A stretch of 64,000 bases of DNA from Oscillospiraceae bacterium (GTDB taxonomy: Bacteria > Bacillota > Clostridia > Oscillospirales > Oscillospiraceae): positions 45,506 through 109,505 of the forward strand of contig JAFXPO010000042.1 in assembly GCA_017527825.1 (NCBI GenBank). The letters run 5' to 3'. The notes beneath the pieces were generated by a model. That model did not search any database. It was not told the origin of the DNA and worked only from the letters and a program-made list of their open reading frames with translations. The first letter of the stretch is position 1, and each line of letters starts with the position of its first letter. The translations under genes were made by a program, and so were the position numbers. This document shows positions 47,547-56,329 of this stretch, one piece after another.

Positions 47547-47572
47547 GACTCGATGGTCTCTCCTTTATTGCC

Positions 47573-47935
47573 TTATTCTTCCGTCAGCACGCCGCTGAGA
47601 TCAATTTCCTTGCCGTCCGCCCACAGGTGTTCCAGCGAGTAGAACTCACGCGCTTCGGCGTTGAAAACATGAACCGCGACGCAGGCATAGTCCAGCAGTA
47701 CCCAGGTGCCGCCGCGATGTCCTTCACGGTGCAGCGGCTCCTCCCCTGCGGCACTCAATTCCTTCTCCACCTCGTCGCACAGCGCGTTGATCTGCGTATT
47801 GGACGAGCCGGTGCAGATGACGAAGTAATCCGCCAGCGTCGTGATCTTGTCAATCTCCAGTACCTTGATGTCCTTGCCCTTCTTTGCGTCGAGGGCTTTT
47901 GCAGCGAGAATCGCGATTTCTTTCGGTTGCAGCAT
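47573..47935 (-). CDS. rsfS: Ribosomal silencing factor RsfS
   Basis: RsfS binds uL14 and blocks subunit joining under starvation. The 120-residue protein has LAAKALDAKKGKDIKVLEI, DYFVICTGSSNTQINALCDEVE, GTWVLLDYACVAVHVFNAEAREFYSLEHLW: the family core. Start taken as ATG 47935, behind AAGGATG, three codons inside the longest frame. The nadD-yqeK-(LCP)-rsfS order is the standard Firmicutes one. Confidence 0.95.
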   Translation of the reverse strand: MLQPKEIAILAAKALDAKKGKDIKVLEIDKITTLADYFVICTGSSNTQINALCDEVEKELSAAGEEPLHREGHRGGTWVLLDYACVAVHVFNAEAREFYSLEHLWADGKEIDLSGVLTEE

Positions 47936-47952
47936 AGTTGGCATCCTTTCCT

Positions 47953-49506
47953 TTATTCTGCGCCGCTGGTTTCTTCAGTCGGCGTTGTGTCTGTCGTCTC
48001 CTGCGCGGCAGGTTCGCCCGCCGGAGGCTCCGTGGGTTCCTCAGCGGGTGTCTCATTGATCGGCGTCTCAGCCGTCGGTTCAGCGGTCTCCGTAGGCTCC
48101 TCCGGTGTTTCCGCCGGTGGATTCTCCACGGGATTCTCCGCTGTCGGATTCTGCGACGGATTCTCCGCTGTCGGATTCTGCGACGGGTTCTGCGCTGTCG
48201 GATTCTGCGGCGGAGACTCCGGCGTATTGCCGGTTGTTTCAGGCACATCAGCCTCATCCGGTTCCTCGGTCGGTTCCTCGGTCGGTTCCTCGGTTTTCGG
48301 CGGTGTCTCGGCGCGACCGTCCGCCACATAGCCGGAGGACGAGGAAATGCTCCCGTCACTGTTGATGGACATGATGTCCAGATTCGCCATCGAAACCTTG
48401 GTGTCGTACGGGTTGAAGCGCTCATTGACCACGGAGATCATCTGGTTGGCGTAAAGCGTCACATAGGACTGCATCTGGTGGGTTGAACGGCTCCACGCGC
48501 TGGCATAGTAGTTGCCCGGCGCGGTCATGGTCTGGAAGCTGTCCTCGCTGAGATTCATTGCCTGACGGGCAAACCAGAGCATATTGCCCAACTCCAGGTC
48601 GCTCTCCACGTTCTTTTCAAAAATTTCCACATAGCCGGTGATCTTCGTCCAGTTTTTGATCTGAAGGCACTGCTTGAACATCGCCTTGAGGAACGCCTGC
48701 TGCGTTGCCACGCGACCGGTGTCGTCGTATCCACTGATGCGTCCGTTGGCGCTGCGGTCGCTCTTGCGGAACCGCACAAGCCCCATTGCCTGTTCTCCGT
48801 TGAGCGTTTGCACGCCCGGCTCCAGGTCAATGCTCAGCTCCTGAGCCGGATCATGGTAATGCATGGCGATGGGCACATCAAATTCCACACCGCCGAGCAG
48901 ATTTACCACGTCGACAAATGCCTGCAAGTCGATCTTCACATAGTAGTCCGGTGTAAAGCCAACCAGCTTGCTGATGTGCTTTTGCAAAGCCTTGATGCCG
49001 CCCATGGAATACACGGAATTGATCTTCTTGATGTCCCAGCTGACATTGACCATCGTGTCGCGCGGAATGCTCATGAGGTTGAGCTTCTGGTTCGCCACGT
49101 CGTAACTCACGACCATGATCGTGTCCGTACTGCCGCTGAACTTATCCGTGCCAAAGAGCAGGAAGGTGTAGAAATTCTCCTTCCGCGCACCGCTGAGCAA
49201 GGGCTGAACGGTATTGCTGTCGTCGATCTCTTCCCACTCCTCGCCGGTCTCAGTCTCAACCGGTTCCCCGATCACAACCGGGTCAGGCTCCGGGTTGATC
49301 TCCGGCGCGCGCACAGCGCCGAGGAACTTGATGGCAAAAATGCCGGCAACCGCCAGCAGCACCACAATCCCCGCCACGATCCAGTGGGCAGGGTCGGTGA
49401 GAAAGCCTCTGATCTGCTCCCACGCTTCCCCGCTGTTTTCCTCGTACTTCAGCTTGGCTTCCGCGCTTTTCAGCTTCATTTTATCACGAAAATCGCTATA
49501 TGCCAT
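47953..49506 (-). CDS. LytR-CpsA-Psr (LCP) family glycopolymer transferase
   Basis: LCP proteins attach teichoic acids or capsule to peptidoglycan. The 517-residue protein has a cytoplasmic N-terminus, one membrane anchor (about residues 38-58), and the LCP domain (FLLFGTDKFSGSTDTIMVVSYD; MSIPRDTMV; VNLLGGVEFDVP; GLVRFRKSDRS) with the Arg and Asp residues of the active site. The last about 110 residues are low-complexity, rich in P, T, E and N, with 9-residue repeats (NPTAENPSQ), probably a wall-spanning tail. Confidence 0.9.
   Translation of the reverse strand: MAYSDFRDKMKLKSAEAKLKYEENSGEAWEQIRGFLTDPAHWIVAGIVVLLAVAGIFAIKFLGAVRAPEINPEPDPVVIGEPVETETGEEWEEIDDSNTVQPLLSGARKENFYTFLLFGTDKFSGSTDTIMVVSYDVANQKLNLMSIPRDTMVNVSWDIKKINSVYSMGGIKALQKHISKLVGFTPDYYVKIDLQAFVDVVNLLGGVEFDVPIAMHYHDPAQELSIDLEPGVQTLNGEQAMGLVRFRKSDRSANGRISGYDDTGRVATQQAFLKAMFKQCLQIKNWTKITGYVEIFEKNVESDLELGNMLWFARQAMNLSEDSFQTMTAPGNYYASAWSRSTHQMQSYVTLYANQMISVVNERFNPYDTKVSMANLDIMSINSDGSISSSSGYVADGRAETPPKTEEPTEEPTEEPDEADVPETTGNTPESPPQNPTAQNPSQNPTAENPSQNPTAENPVENPPAETPEEPTETAEPTAETPINETPAEEPTEPPAGEPAAQETTDTTPTEETSGAE
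48133..48213 (-). repeat. Three tandem 27-bp repeats in the LCP gene
   Basis: Three nearly identical 27-base units encode NPTAQNPSQ, NPTAENPSQ and NPTAENPVE. The reading frame is kept. Such exact repeats can change copy number by slippage or recombination. Confidence 0.8.
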
Positions 49507-49507
49507 C

Positions 49508-50704
49508 CTACTCTCCTAATTGGTTTCTGATGTATTCATACGCGCTGCGCGTATTCTGATGAACCGGGCTGCCATAGCCCTCCAGTTCCTCGATGCTCAT
49601 TTTGAGTCCCAGCGCCAATCCGCGGTCCAGATCGGCATACACCACCTCGCGCATCGTGTCCACGCCGTCAAAGTCGCGGCTTGGCTCGATGTAGTCCGCG
49701 AGATAGATCACCTTTTCCAGCGTCGTCATATCCGGGCGACCGGTGGTGTGCCACAGGATCGCGTCGCACACGTCCTGCGGCGCGCCGAACACCTCCCGCG
49801 CCACCGCCGCGCCGGTCTTGGCGTGCAGCAGCTTGAGCGCACGGCGCTCCAGATCGTCCAGCTCAATGCCGTACCGCGCGCAAAGCGCAAGCTGTTCGTT
49901 CAACTCCAGCTTTTTGGTACAATCGTGCAGCAACGCCGCGAAACGCGCCTTCTCCACGTCCGCTCCGTACCGCTCCGCAAGCCGTCTCGCCTCCTGCTCC
50001 ACGCCAAGCACATGCCGCACGCGCTTCGCCTTGAGGTAGGACAGCGCCACCGGGCGCAGCTCCTCTAACGTCAGACGCTTTAAATCGAAATTGGTTCCGT
50101 ACAGATGCTCCCGCAGGATGTAACCGTAGACCTGCGGCATCAGGTGCTCCCCACCCCGCGGCAGCATGCCGCGCAGCTCCGTGGACGAGACCTCCACCAG
50201 ATTTGGCAATACCATGGTCGCGATGCGAGCGCCGGGGAAGCGCTCTGACAAGTAGTTTCGCTGTACAGAGAAAAGCTCCTCGGTATCCTGCTCGCTGCGT
50301 CCAAACGCGCAAATGCCGGCATAGGAAAGAATCTCCTCCGGCCGATACCAGTCTTGAAACGTGAGGAACATATCCGTCCCCATCAGCAGCCACAGCTCGT
50401 CGTCCGGGTACTGCTCGTGCAATTCGCGCACGGTGTCAGCGGTGTAGCTCTTGCCGCCGCGCTCAATCTCCATACGGGAGACCCTGACGGGAATGCCCGT
50501 TTCCAGCGCCGCCTGCTGCGCCATAAACCCCGCCATGGCGGCGCGGTGCTCTGCGCCCGGCTCGTCCAGCTGCTTGTGAGGCGGAATGCCCGCCGGAATC
50601 AGCAGCAGCTGATCCAGCCCCAGAAACCTCGCCGCAGCAATGGCGGCATGCAGATGTCCCAAATGCGGCGGGTTGAAACTGCCGCCGTAAACCCCCAGCT
50701 TCAT
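49508..50704 (-). CDS. Fused nicotinate-nucleotide adenylyltransferase (NadD) and YqeK-type HD hydrolase
   Basis: Residues 1-200 are NadD (GGSFNPPHLGHLHAA nucleotide-binding motif, IPPHKQ, EVSSTELRGML with the ISST-type motif), which makes nicotinic acid adenine dinucleotide. Residues 208-398 are a YqeK-like HD domain: R230-H231 (KRVRHVLGV), H260-D261 (ALLHDCTKK) and LWHTTGRPDMTTLEKVIYLADYIEP, related to symmetrical Ap4A hydrolases. The two are separate adjacent genes in Bacillus; here they are one frame with no stop between. Overlaps yhbY by four bases. Confidence 0.92.
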   Translation of the reverse strand: MKLGVYGGSFNPPHLGHLHAAIAAARFLGLDQLLLIPAGIPPHKQLDEPGAEHRAAMAGFMAQQAALETGIPVRVSRMEIERGGKSYTADTVRELHEQYPDDELWLLMGTDMFLTFQDWYRPEEILSYAGICAFGRSEQDTEELFSVQRNYLSERFPGARIATMVLPNLVEVSSTELRGMLPRGGEHLMPQVYGYILREHLYGTNFDLKRLTLEELRPVALSYLKAKRVRHVLGVEQEARRLAERYGADVEKARFAALLHDCTKKLELNEQLALCARYGIELDDLERRALKLLHAKTGAAVAREVFGAPQDVCDAILWHTTGRPDMTTLEKVIYLADYIEPSRDFDGVDTMREVVYADLDRGLALGLKMSIEELEGYGSPVHQNTRSAYEYIRNQLGE

Positions 50705-51021
50705 GCCTTTTTCTTCGCCTTGACGAGGACGATCTTATCCTTTTTGTCCTTGCGGTGGGACTCGCGATAGAGGACGAATTTCGTGCCGATCACCTGCACC
50801 TGCTCACTGCGAGTCAGGCGGCTCAGCTCGTCGCACGCCTCGCGGGAGGTCAGCTCACAGTTTTCCAGTACGCGGCACTTGATAAGCTCCCGCGCCTCCA
50901 ACGCATCGTTTGCCTGCTTGACAAGGTTATCTCCAATGCCGTCCTTGCCGATGTGTACCACCGGCTCCAGACTGTTTGCCATGGCGCGCAGCTGCGCGCG
51001 CTGTTTTCCGGTCAATTCCAT
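50701..51021 (-). CDS. yhbY: Ribosome assembly RNA-binding protein YhbY
   Basis: The 106-residue CRM-domain protein has LTGKQRAQLRAMANSLEPVVHIGKDG (with the GxxG-type loop) and LIKCRVLENCELTSREA, then a lysine-rich tail. It starts directly after the rdgB stop and overlaps the NadD-YqeK gene (ATGA). Confidence 0.94.
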   Translation of the reverse strand: MELTGKQRAQLRAMANSLEPVVHIGKDGIGDNLVKQANDALEARELIKCRVLENCELTSREACDELSRLTRSEQVQVIGTKFVLYRESHRKDKKDKIVLVKAKKKA

Positions 51022-51630
51022 TTACCCCTGCACCTCCGGGTGTTCCGTCAAATACGCCGACAGCTTTTCCTTGAACTCGCGCAGCGCGTTGCCGCGATGG
51101 GAAATCGCCGATTTTTCTTCGGCGGTGAGCTGGGCAAAAGTCTTTTGCTTACTTGTGATGAAGAAGATTGGGTCATAGCCAAAGCCATTCGCGCCCATGG
51201 GCGCAAAGGCGATCGTGCCGTCGCACCTGCCCCGCGCGGCGATCCAGTCATTATTGGGGAATACGCAGCAGATCACCGTTTCAAAATGCGCACGGCGATC
51301 AGTCAGCCCACGCAAACTCTCCAGCAGCAGCCGGCAGCGTCCGGCATCGTCCAGCCCCTCGCCGCCGTAGCGGGCGGAGTAGATGCCCGGAGCGCCGTTG
51401 AGGATATCGACGCAAAGCCCCGAATCGTCGCCAATGGATGGAAGCCCTGTCGCCTCCATCACGGCTTTTGCCTTGAGCGCGGCGTTCTGGGCAAAGGTCT
51501 CGCCGGTCTCCTCGACCTCCACCTTGACGCCCAACTCTTCCTCGGTCACGACCTCAACGCCGAGATCGGAGAGAATCGCCGCCATTTCTTCCCGTTTTTT
51601 GGGATTTTGAGTAGCCAATACGAATTTCAT
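51022..51630 (-). CDS. rdgB: XTP/dITP diphosphatase (RdgB/HAM1)
   Basis: Removes non-canonical purine nucleotides. The 202-residue protein has [52 protein letters not shown] (the catalytic DDSG), YSARYGGEG, and the C-terminal [12 protein letters not shown] and ISHRGNAL. Complete and typical. Confidence 0.95.
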   Translation of the reverse strand: MKFVLATQNPKKREEMAAILSDLGVEVVTEEELGVKVEVEETGETFAQNAALKAKAVMEATGLPSIGDDSGLCVDILNGAPGIYSARYGGEGLDDAGRCRLLLESLRGLTDRRAHFETVICCVFPNNDWIAARGRCDGTIAFAPMGANGFGYDPIFFITSKQKTFAQLTAEEKSAISHRGNALREFKEKLSAYLTEHPEVQG

Positions 51631-51649
51631 ATTGCCCTCCTAATCAGGA

Positions 51650-52522
51650 TCAGATAAAGTTCTTGAGATACTCCTTGGCGTTGAACGGCTCCAGATCGTC
51701 GATGCCCTCGCCGAGACCGACGTACTTCACCGGAACGCCCAGCTCCTGCGCGATGGCGACGCAGATGCCGCCCTTCGCCGTACCGTCCAGCTTGGTGAGG
51801 ATGATGCCGGTGAGACCGGCGACCTCCTTGAACACCTTCGCCTGCTGCAAGCCGTTCTGACCCGTGGTGGCGTCCAGTACCAGCAGCGTTTCCTTGGCGG
51901 CGTCCGGCGTCTCGCGATCAATGATCTTGCGCAGCTTGGCAAGCTCCGCCATCAGGTTCGCCTTGTTGTGCAGGCGTCCCGCCGTGTCCACCAGTACCGC
52001 GTCCACGCCGCGCGCCTTCGCCGCTTGCAGCGAGTCAAAGAGCACCGCGCCGGGGTCTGCGCCCTCCTTGGAGCGCACGATCTCCACGCCCGCGCGCTCC
52101 GACCAGATTTCCAGCTGATCCGCCGCCGCGGCGCGGAACGTGTCCGCCGCGCAGAAGAGGACGCGCTTTTTTTCCTTTTTGCGCAGCCGATAGCCCAGCT
52201 TGCCGATGGAGGTGGTCTTGCCCACGCCGTTGACGCCGATCACCAGCACCACAGACGGCTTGGTGGAAAGATCAAGACGCTGCTCGCCCACGTTCAGCTT
52301 TTCTTCGAGAATGTCGCGCAGCGCCTGCTTGACGCGTTCTCCGTTCTGGATGCTCTGGTCATAGACCACCGCGCGCAGCTGCTTCACCGCGTCCGCCGCG
52401 GCAACAGCGCCTAAGTCCGCCATGATGAGGTTTTCTTCGAGCGTGTCGTAAAACTCATCGTCGATCATCTCCCAGACGATCGTGTCAAACCATGCTTTCT
52501 TGATCTTGGAAAACAGACCCAT
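51650..52522 (-). CDS. ftsY: Signal recognition particle receptor FtsY
   Basis: SRP GTPase that docks ribosome-nascent-chain complexes at the membrane. The 290-residue NG domain has [15 protein letters not shown] (G1), [12 protein letters not shown] (G2), [18 protein letters not shown] (G3) and [10 protein letters not shown] (G4). The acidic A domain of longer FtsY proteins is absent, as is usual in clostridia. It starts 13 bases after smc. Confidence 0.96.
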   Translation of the reverse strand: MGLFSKIKKAWFDTIVWEMIDDEFYDTLEENLIMADLGAVAAADAVKQLRAVVYDQSIQNGERVKQALRDILEEKLNVGEQRLDLSTKPSVVLVIGVNGVGKTTSIGKLGYRLRKKEKKRVLFCAADTFRAAAADQLEIWSERAGVEIVRSKEGADPGAVLFDSLQAAKARGVDAVLVDTAGRLHNKANLMAELAKLRKIIDRETPDAAKETLLVLDATTGQNGLQQAKVFKEVAGLTGIILTKLDGTAKGGICVAIAQELGVPVKYVGLGEGIDDLEPFNAKEYLKNFI

Positions 52523-52535
52523 AGCTTTCTCCCGT

Positions 52536-55500
52536 TTAATCCTTTATGCCCAATTCTTTTGCCATATCGTTCATGTTGATGGTCAGCACCTTGCTGACGC
52601 CGCGCTCCTGCATCGTCACGCCGTAGAGTACGTCCGCCGCCTCCATGGTCTCACGGCGGTGGGTGATGACGATAAACTGCGTTTTGTCGGAGATGCGGCG
52701 CATATAGTTCGCCACACGAATGACGTTCGCCGCGTCCAACGCCGCCTCGATCTCGTCCATGATGCAAAACGGCGTCGGATGCACCTTGAGGATCGCGAAA
52801 TACAGCGCGATGGCGACGTATGCCTTCTCGCCGCCGGAGAGCAGTGTGATGGTCTTGAGCGCCTTGCCCGGCGGCTGCACCTTGATCTCGATGCCGCAGC
52901 CCAGGACGTCGTTCTCGTCCTCCAGCTCCAGCGTCGCCTTGCCGCCGCCGAAGAGGTCAAGGAAGGTCTCCTCGAAGCTGGTGCGGATCAGTTCAAACTG
53001 CTCGCGGAAGATACCGGTCATCTCGCCGGTGATGTTTTCAATGACGCCCAGCAGCTCTTCCTTCGCCTTCTCCACGTCGTCGCGCTGTCCGGTGAGGTAG
53101 GTGTAGCGCTCGTTGACGCGTTCAAACTCCTCGATCGCACCGACGTTCACGCCGCCGAGACCGCTGATCTCGCGCTTGAGTTCGGTGATGCGCTTGTTCG
53201 CCTTTACCGTGCTCTCAAGCTCCACGCGCTGCTCCATCGCCGCGCTGTGGGAAAGCTCGTAGTTCTCCCACAGCTTGTCGAGAATCTGCTTCTCCTCCAT
53301 CGCGCCGGTCGCCTTCTTCTGTTCGAGACGCGCTGCGGCATTGGTGGCGTTGATGACATGGTCGTTGAGGTCCTTCATGCGGCGATCGCTGGCGCCGCGC
53401 TCCGCCTCGATTGAGAGCTTCGTCTCATTGAGCGCCTGCAACTCATCCTTGCGGTCATGCTGCTGCGCGCGCAGGGACTCGATCTGCGCCTTGCGGGTTT
53501 CAATCTCCCGCTCCGCCGCCTCGCAGGAAGCGCGATACTGTTCAATGAGGTTCTGACGGCTCAGCTCGTCACCCGCCATCTGCTCGCGCAGCGCCTCCAA
53601 ATCAAGCAGCGACTGCTCCGTTGCTTCGCGCTCCGCGCGATAGCCCGCGAGCGCGCTTTTCTTTTCGGTGATTTCATCGCCCAGTGCGCCGGAGGAGCGC
53701 AGCAGCTCCGCCTGTCCGACAAAGCGCTGTTCCGCCTCCGCCTTGAGCGCGGCTGCCTCCGCCTCCTGCCGCTCGGCGAGAGTCTCCTTTTCCTGAATGG
53801 ACTTCTGATAGTCCGCGATACGCCGCTCGATGGTCTCGCTCTCCGCCTCCATGTCCTCCAAGCGGTCGCGCGCCGCGGTAAGGATCACGTCGTAGTGGTT
53901 CTTGTCGCCGGTGAGCTTCAAGACCTTCTGCTCCGCCTCATGCTCCTGAGACTGGGCAACCTCCAACTCATACTGCGCCTTGGTGAGGTCGCGCTTGGCG
54001 TCCTCCGCCTCGCGCTCCGCCGAGGCAAGCTTTTCTTCGAGTCCTCCCCGCTTGGCGGTAAGCTCCTTCAACTCATTCGCGCGACTCAAAATGCCTACGT
54101 TGCGGCTCAGCGAACCGCCGGTCATGGAGCCGCCGCGGTTGATGACCTGACCGTCCAGCGTCACGATGCGGAACCGGTTCTGGTACTTCCGTGCCATGGA
54201 GATGCCGCAGTCGAGATCGTCCACCACCACAGTGTTGCCCAGCATGCTGTGGAACACCGCGCGGTACTTCTCGTCATAGTGCACCAGCGACGACGCGACA
54301 CCCACGAAGCCGTACTCGCTGTCCAGCCCGTTTTCCCGAATCTCGGACCCGCGGATGGCGGTAAGCGGCTGGAAGGTCGCGCGACCGCTGTCGCGCTGCT
54401 TCAGGAGGTTGATCGCCGCCTTGGCGTCCTCCTCGCGATCGACGACAATATCCTGCATCTTCGCGCCCAGCGCAATCTCAACGGCAACGGCGTAGCGCTT
54501 ATCCACCGTCATCAGGTTCGCCACGGGACCGTGGATACCGCGCAGAGCGCGGTTCTCCGCAGCCTGCATCACCACGCGTACCGCCTTGCCAAAGCCCTCG
54601 TATTCCTTCTCCATGTCAGAGAGCATCTTAATACGGGAGGTTAGGTTATTCAGCTCCATCGTGAGGTTGACGCGGCGCTCCGCCGCCTCCGCCTCACGCC
54701 TTACGCGACCGTCCATCTTCATGGTGTGACCCTTGATGATATTCTGAATGGCGTCGGTGTCCTCCTGCGCCTCCTCCAAGGCGCGACGGTTTTCAGACGC
54801 AAGCTTTTTTGTCTCGGCAAGCTGCTGCTCCACCTGCTCATGCTCGGCGGAGATCGCCGCCTTACGCTCCTCCATCTCGTGGATGCCGGAGCGTGCCGCG
54901 GAAATATCCGCGCGGCTGTCCGCTGCCGCGGAACGCGCCAGCGCTTCCCTGCCGTGCAGGCTCTCCACCTCGCCGGCAGCTTCGCCCGCACCGCGGGAAA
55001 GCTCCTCCGCTTGCGCCACCAGCTTGTCCACGTCAGCGGACATGGTCTCGATCTGGGCTGCTAGCTCAGCAATACGAGTCTTTTTTTCCTCGATCTGTTC
55101 CGCCATCGAGCCGGCGCGACCGGACTGGTCGCGAATCTCCTCTTCCACGCGGCGGATGTTCTCATTGTGATGCGCGATATCGGTGTTGAGCACCGCAATC
55201 GCGGACTCCTGCTCGCTGACCTGCGCGTCAAATTCCGCAACCGCGGCGCGTACTCGCTCCTGCTCCAGATCGTTCTCGCGGATGCGCTCGCTGAACTGCT
55301 CTGTGGAAGCGTACAGCTCATCCAGCGCCGCCTGCGCCTCACTCAGCTCTTGCTGTGCCAGCGCATAATCCGTTTCCAGCTTGATGGCGTTGGTGCGGAT
55401 GGTCTCCAGCTGCTCCAACCAGACAGAGATTTCCAGCACGCGCAGCTCGTCGCGCAGCACCAGATACTTCTTTGCTTTTTCCGCCTGCACGCGCAGCGGC

Positions 55501-56111
55501 TCCACATGCAGCTCCAGCTCCGCGATTTTGTCATTGACGCGGGTGAGGTTTTCCTCCGTGCGCTCCAAATCGCGCTCCGCCTTTTCCTTGCGGTGGCGAT
55601 ACTTGGAGATGCCTGCCGCCTCCTCAAAGATTTCGCGGCGATCAGCGCTCTTCTGTGACAGAATCTCGTCGATCCTGCCCTGTCCGATGATGGAGTAGCC
55701 CTCGCGACCCATACCGGTGTCCATGAACAGCTCGTTGATGTCCGTGAGACGAACGCTCTGCTTGTTGATATAGTATTCCGACTCCCCGCTGCGGTAATAC
55801 CGGCGGGTAACGGCAACTTCAGTCTCCTCCATCTGCGGGAAAATGTGCTCGGTGTTGTCCAGCACCAGCGTTACCTGCGCGAAACCCATCTGGCTGCGCT
55901 TCTCGGTGCCGCCGAAGATGACGTCCTCCATCTTGCTGCCGCGCAGCGACTTGGTGGACTGCTCGCCCATCACCCAGCGGATAGCATCCGACACGTTGGA
56001 CTTGCCACTGCCATTGGGTCCGACGATGGCGGTTACATCCTCGCCGAAATTCAGCACTGTCTTATCTGGAAAGCTCTTGAAGCCTTGTATTTCAAGCGCC
56101 TTTAGGTACAC
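52536..56111 (-). CDS. smc: Chromosome condensation ATPase SMC
   Basis: The 1191-residue protein has the N-terminal head with Walker A GPNGSGKSN (about 32-40), long coiled coils (about 170-500 and 660-1020), a hinge (about 510-640, with GIHGPVANL and GRATFQPL), and the C-terminal head with LLSGGEKAYVAIALYFA and the Walker B FCIMDEIEAALD. Start is GTG 56111 behind AGGGTGA. First gene of the operon running to leuS. Confidence 0.97.
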   Translation of the reverse strand: MYLKALEIQGFKSFPDKTVLNFGEDVTAIVGPNGSGKSNVSDAIRWVMGEQSTKSLRGSKMEDVIFGGTEKRSQMGFAQVTLVLDNTEHIFPQMEETEVAVTRRYYRSGESEYYINKQSVRLTDINELFMDTGMGREGYSIIGQGRIDEILSQKSADRREIFEEAAGISKYRHRKEKAERDLERTEENLTRVNDKIAELELHVEPLRVQAEKAKKYLVLRDELRVLEISVWLEQLETIRTNAIKLETDYALAQQELSEAQAALDELYASTEQFSERIRENDLEQERVRAAVAEFDAQVSEQESAIAVLNTDIAHHNENIRRVEEEIRDQSGRAGSMAEQIEEKKTRIAELAAQIETMSADVDKLVAQAEELSRGAGEAAGEVESLHGREALARSAAADSRADISAARSGIHEMEERKAAISAEHEQVEQQLAETKKLASENRRALEEAQEDTDAIQNIIKGHTMKMDGRVRREAEAAERRVNLTMELNNLTSRIKMLSDMEKEYEGFGKAVRVVMQAAENRALRGIHGPVANLMTVDKRYAVAVEIALGAKMQDIVVDREEDAKAAINLLKQRDSGRATFQPLTAIRGSEIRENGLDSEYGFVGVASSLVHYDEKYRAVFHSMLGNTVVVDDLDCGISMARKYQNRFRIVTLDGQVINRGGSMTGGSLSRNVGILSRANELKELTAKRGGLEEKLASAEREAEDAKRDLTKAQYELEVAQSQEHEAEQKVLKLTGDKNHYDVILTAARDRLEDMEAESETIERRIADYQKSIQEKETLAERQEAEAAALKAEAEQRFVGQAELLRSSGALGDEITEKKSALAGYRAEREATEQSLLDLEALREQMAGDELSRQNLIEQYRASCEAAEREIETRKAQIESLRAQQHDRKDELQALNETKLSIEAERGASDRRMKDLNDHVINATNAAARLEQKKATGAMEEKQILDKLWENYELSHSAAMEQRVELESTVKANKRITELKREISGLGGVNVGAIEEFERVNERYTYLTGQRDDVEKAKEELLGVIENITGEMTGIFREQFELIRTSFEETFLDLFGGGKATLELEDENDVLGCGIEIKVQPPGKALKTITLLSGGEKAYVAIALYFAILKVHPTPFCIMDEIEAALDAANVIRVANYMRRISDKTQFIVITHRRETMEAADVLYGVTMQERGVSKVLTINMNDMAKELGIKD

Positions 56112-56172
56112 GAACTCACCCTTTTCGTTTCAATTCTGCCCTCGGTTTCCACTGAAACCGACATTCCGATGT

Positions 56173-56201
56173 ATTTTACCATAATGTCCACTGCTTTTCA
56201 A
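56173..56201 (-). promoter_or_regulatory. Promoter of the smc-to-leuS operon
   Basis: TTGAAA (56196-56201) and TAAAAT (56173-56178) on the minus strand with a 17-base spacer, about 55 bases before the smc GTG. Confidence 0.6.
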
Positions 56202-56242
56202 GTAAAACTCATATTAAATGGTGACGTGTTAAAAGTTTGGCA

Positions 56243-56284
56243 CAAAAAAAGAGCGGCATGCCGAAGCACGTCGCTCTTTTTTGT
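56243..56284 (-). terminator. Intrinsic terminator of oppA
   Basis: AAAAGAGCG with CGCTCTTTTT flanking an imperfect inner stem and TTCG loop, followed by a T-run on the minus strand. Confidence 0.78.
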
Positions 56285-56329
56285 GTCAGCCGGATCAAAC
56301 GGCTGTTTGGGTCGCCTCGGATGCTCTCC

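Noticed and set aside
48133..48213. CRISPR-like repeat array
   Set aside because: The repeats are directly adjacent, without spacers, and encode an in-frame protein repeat.
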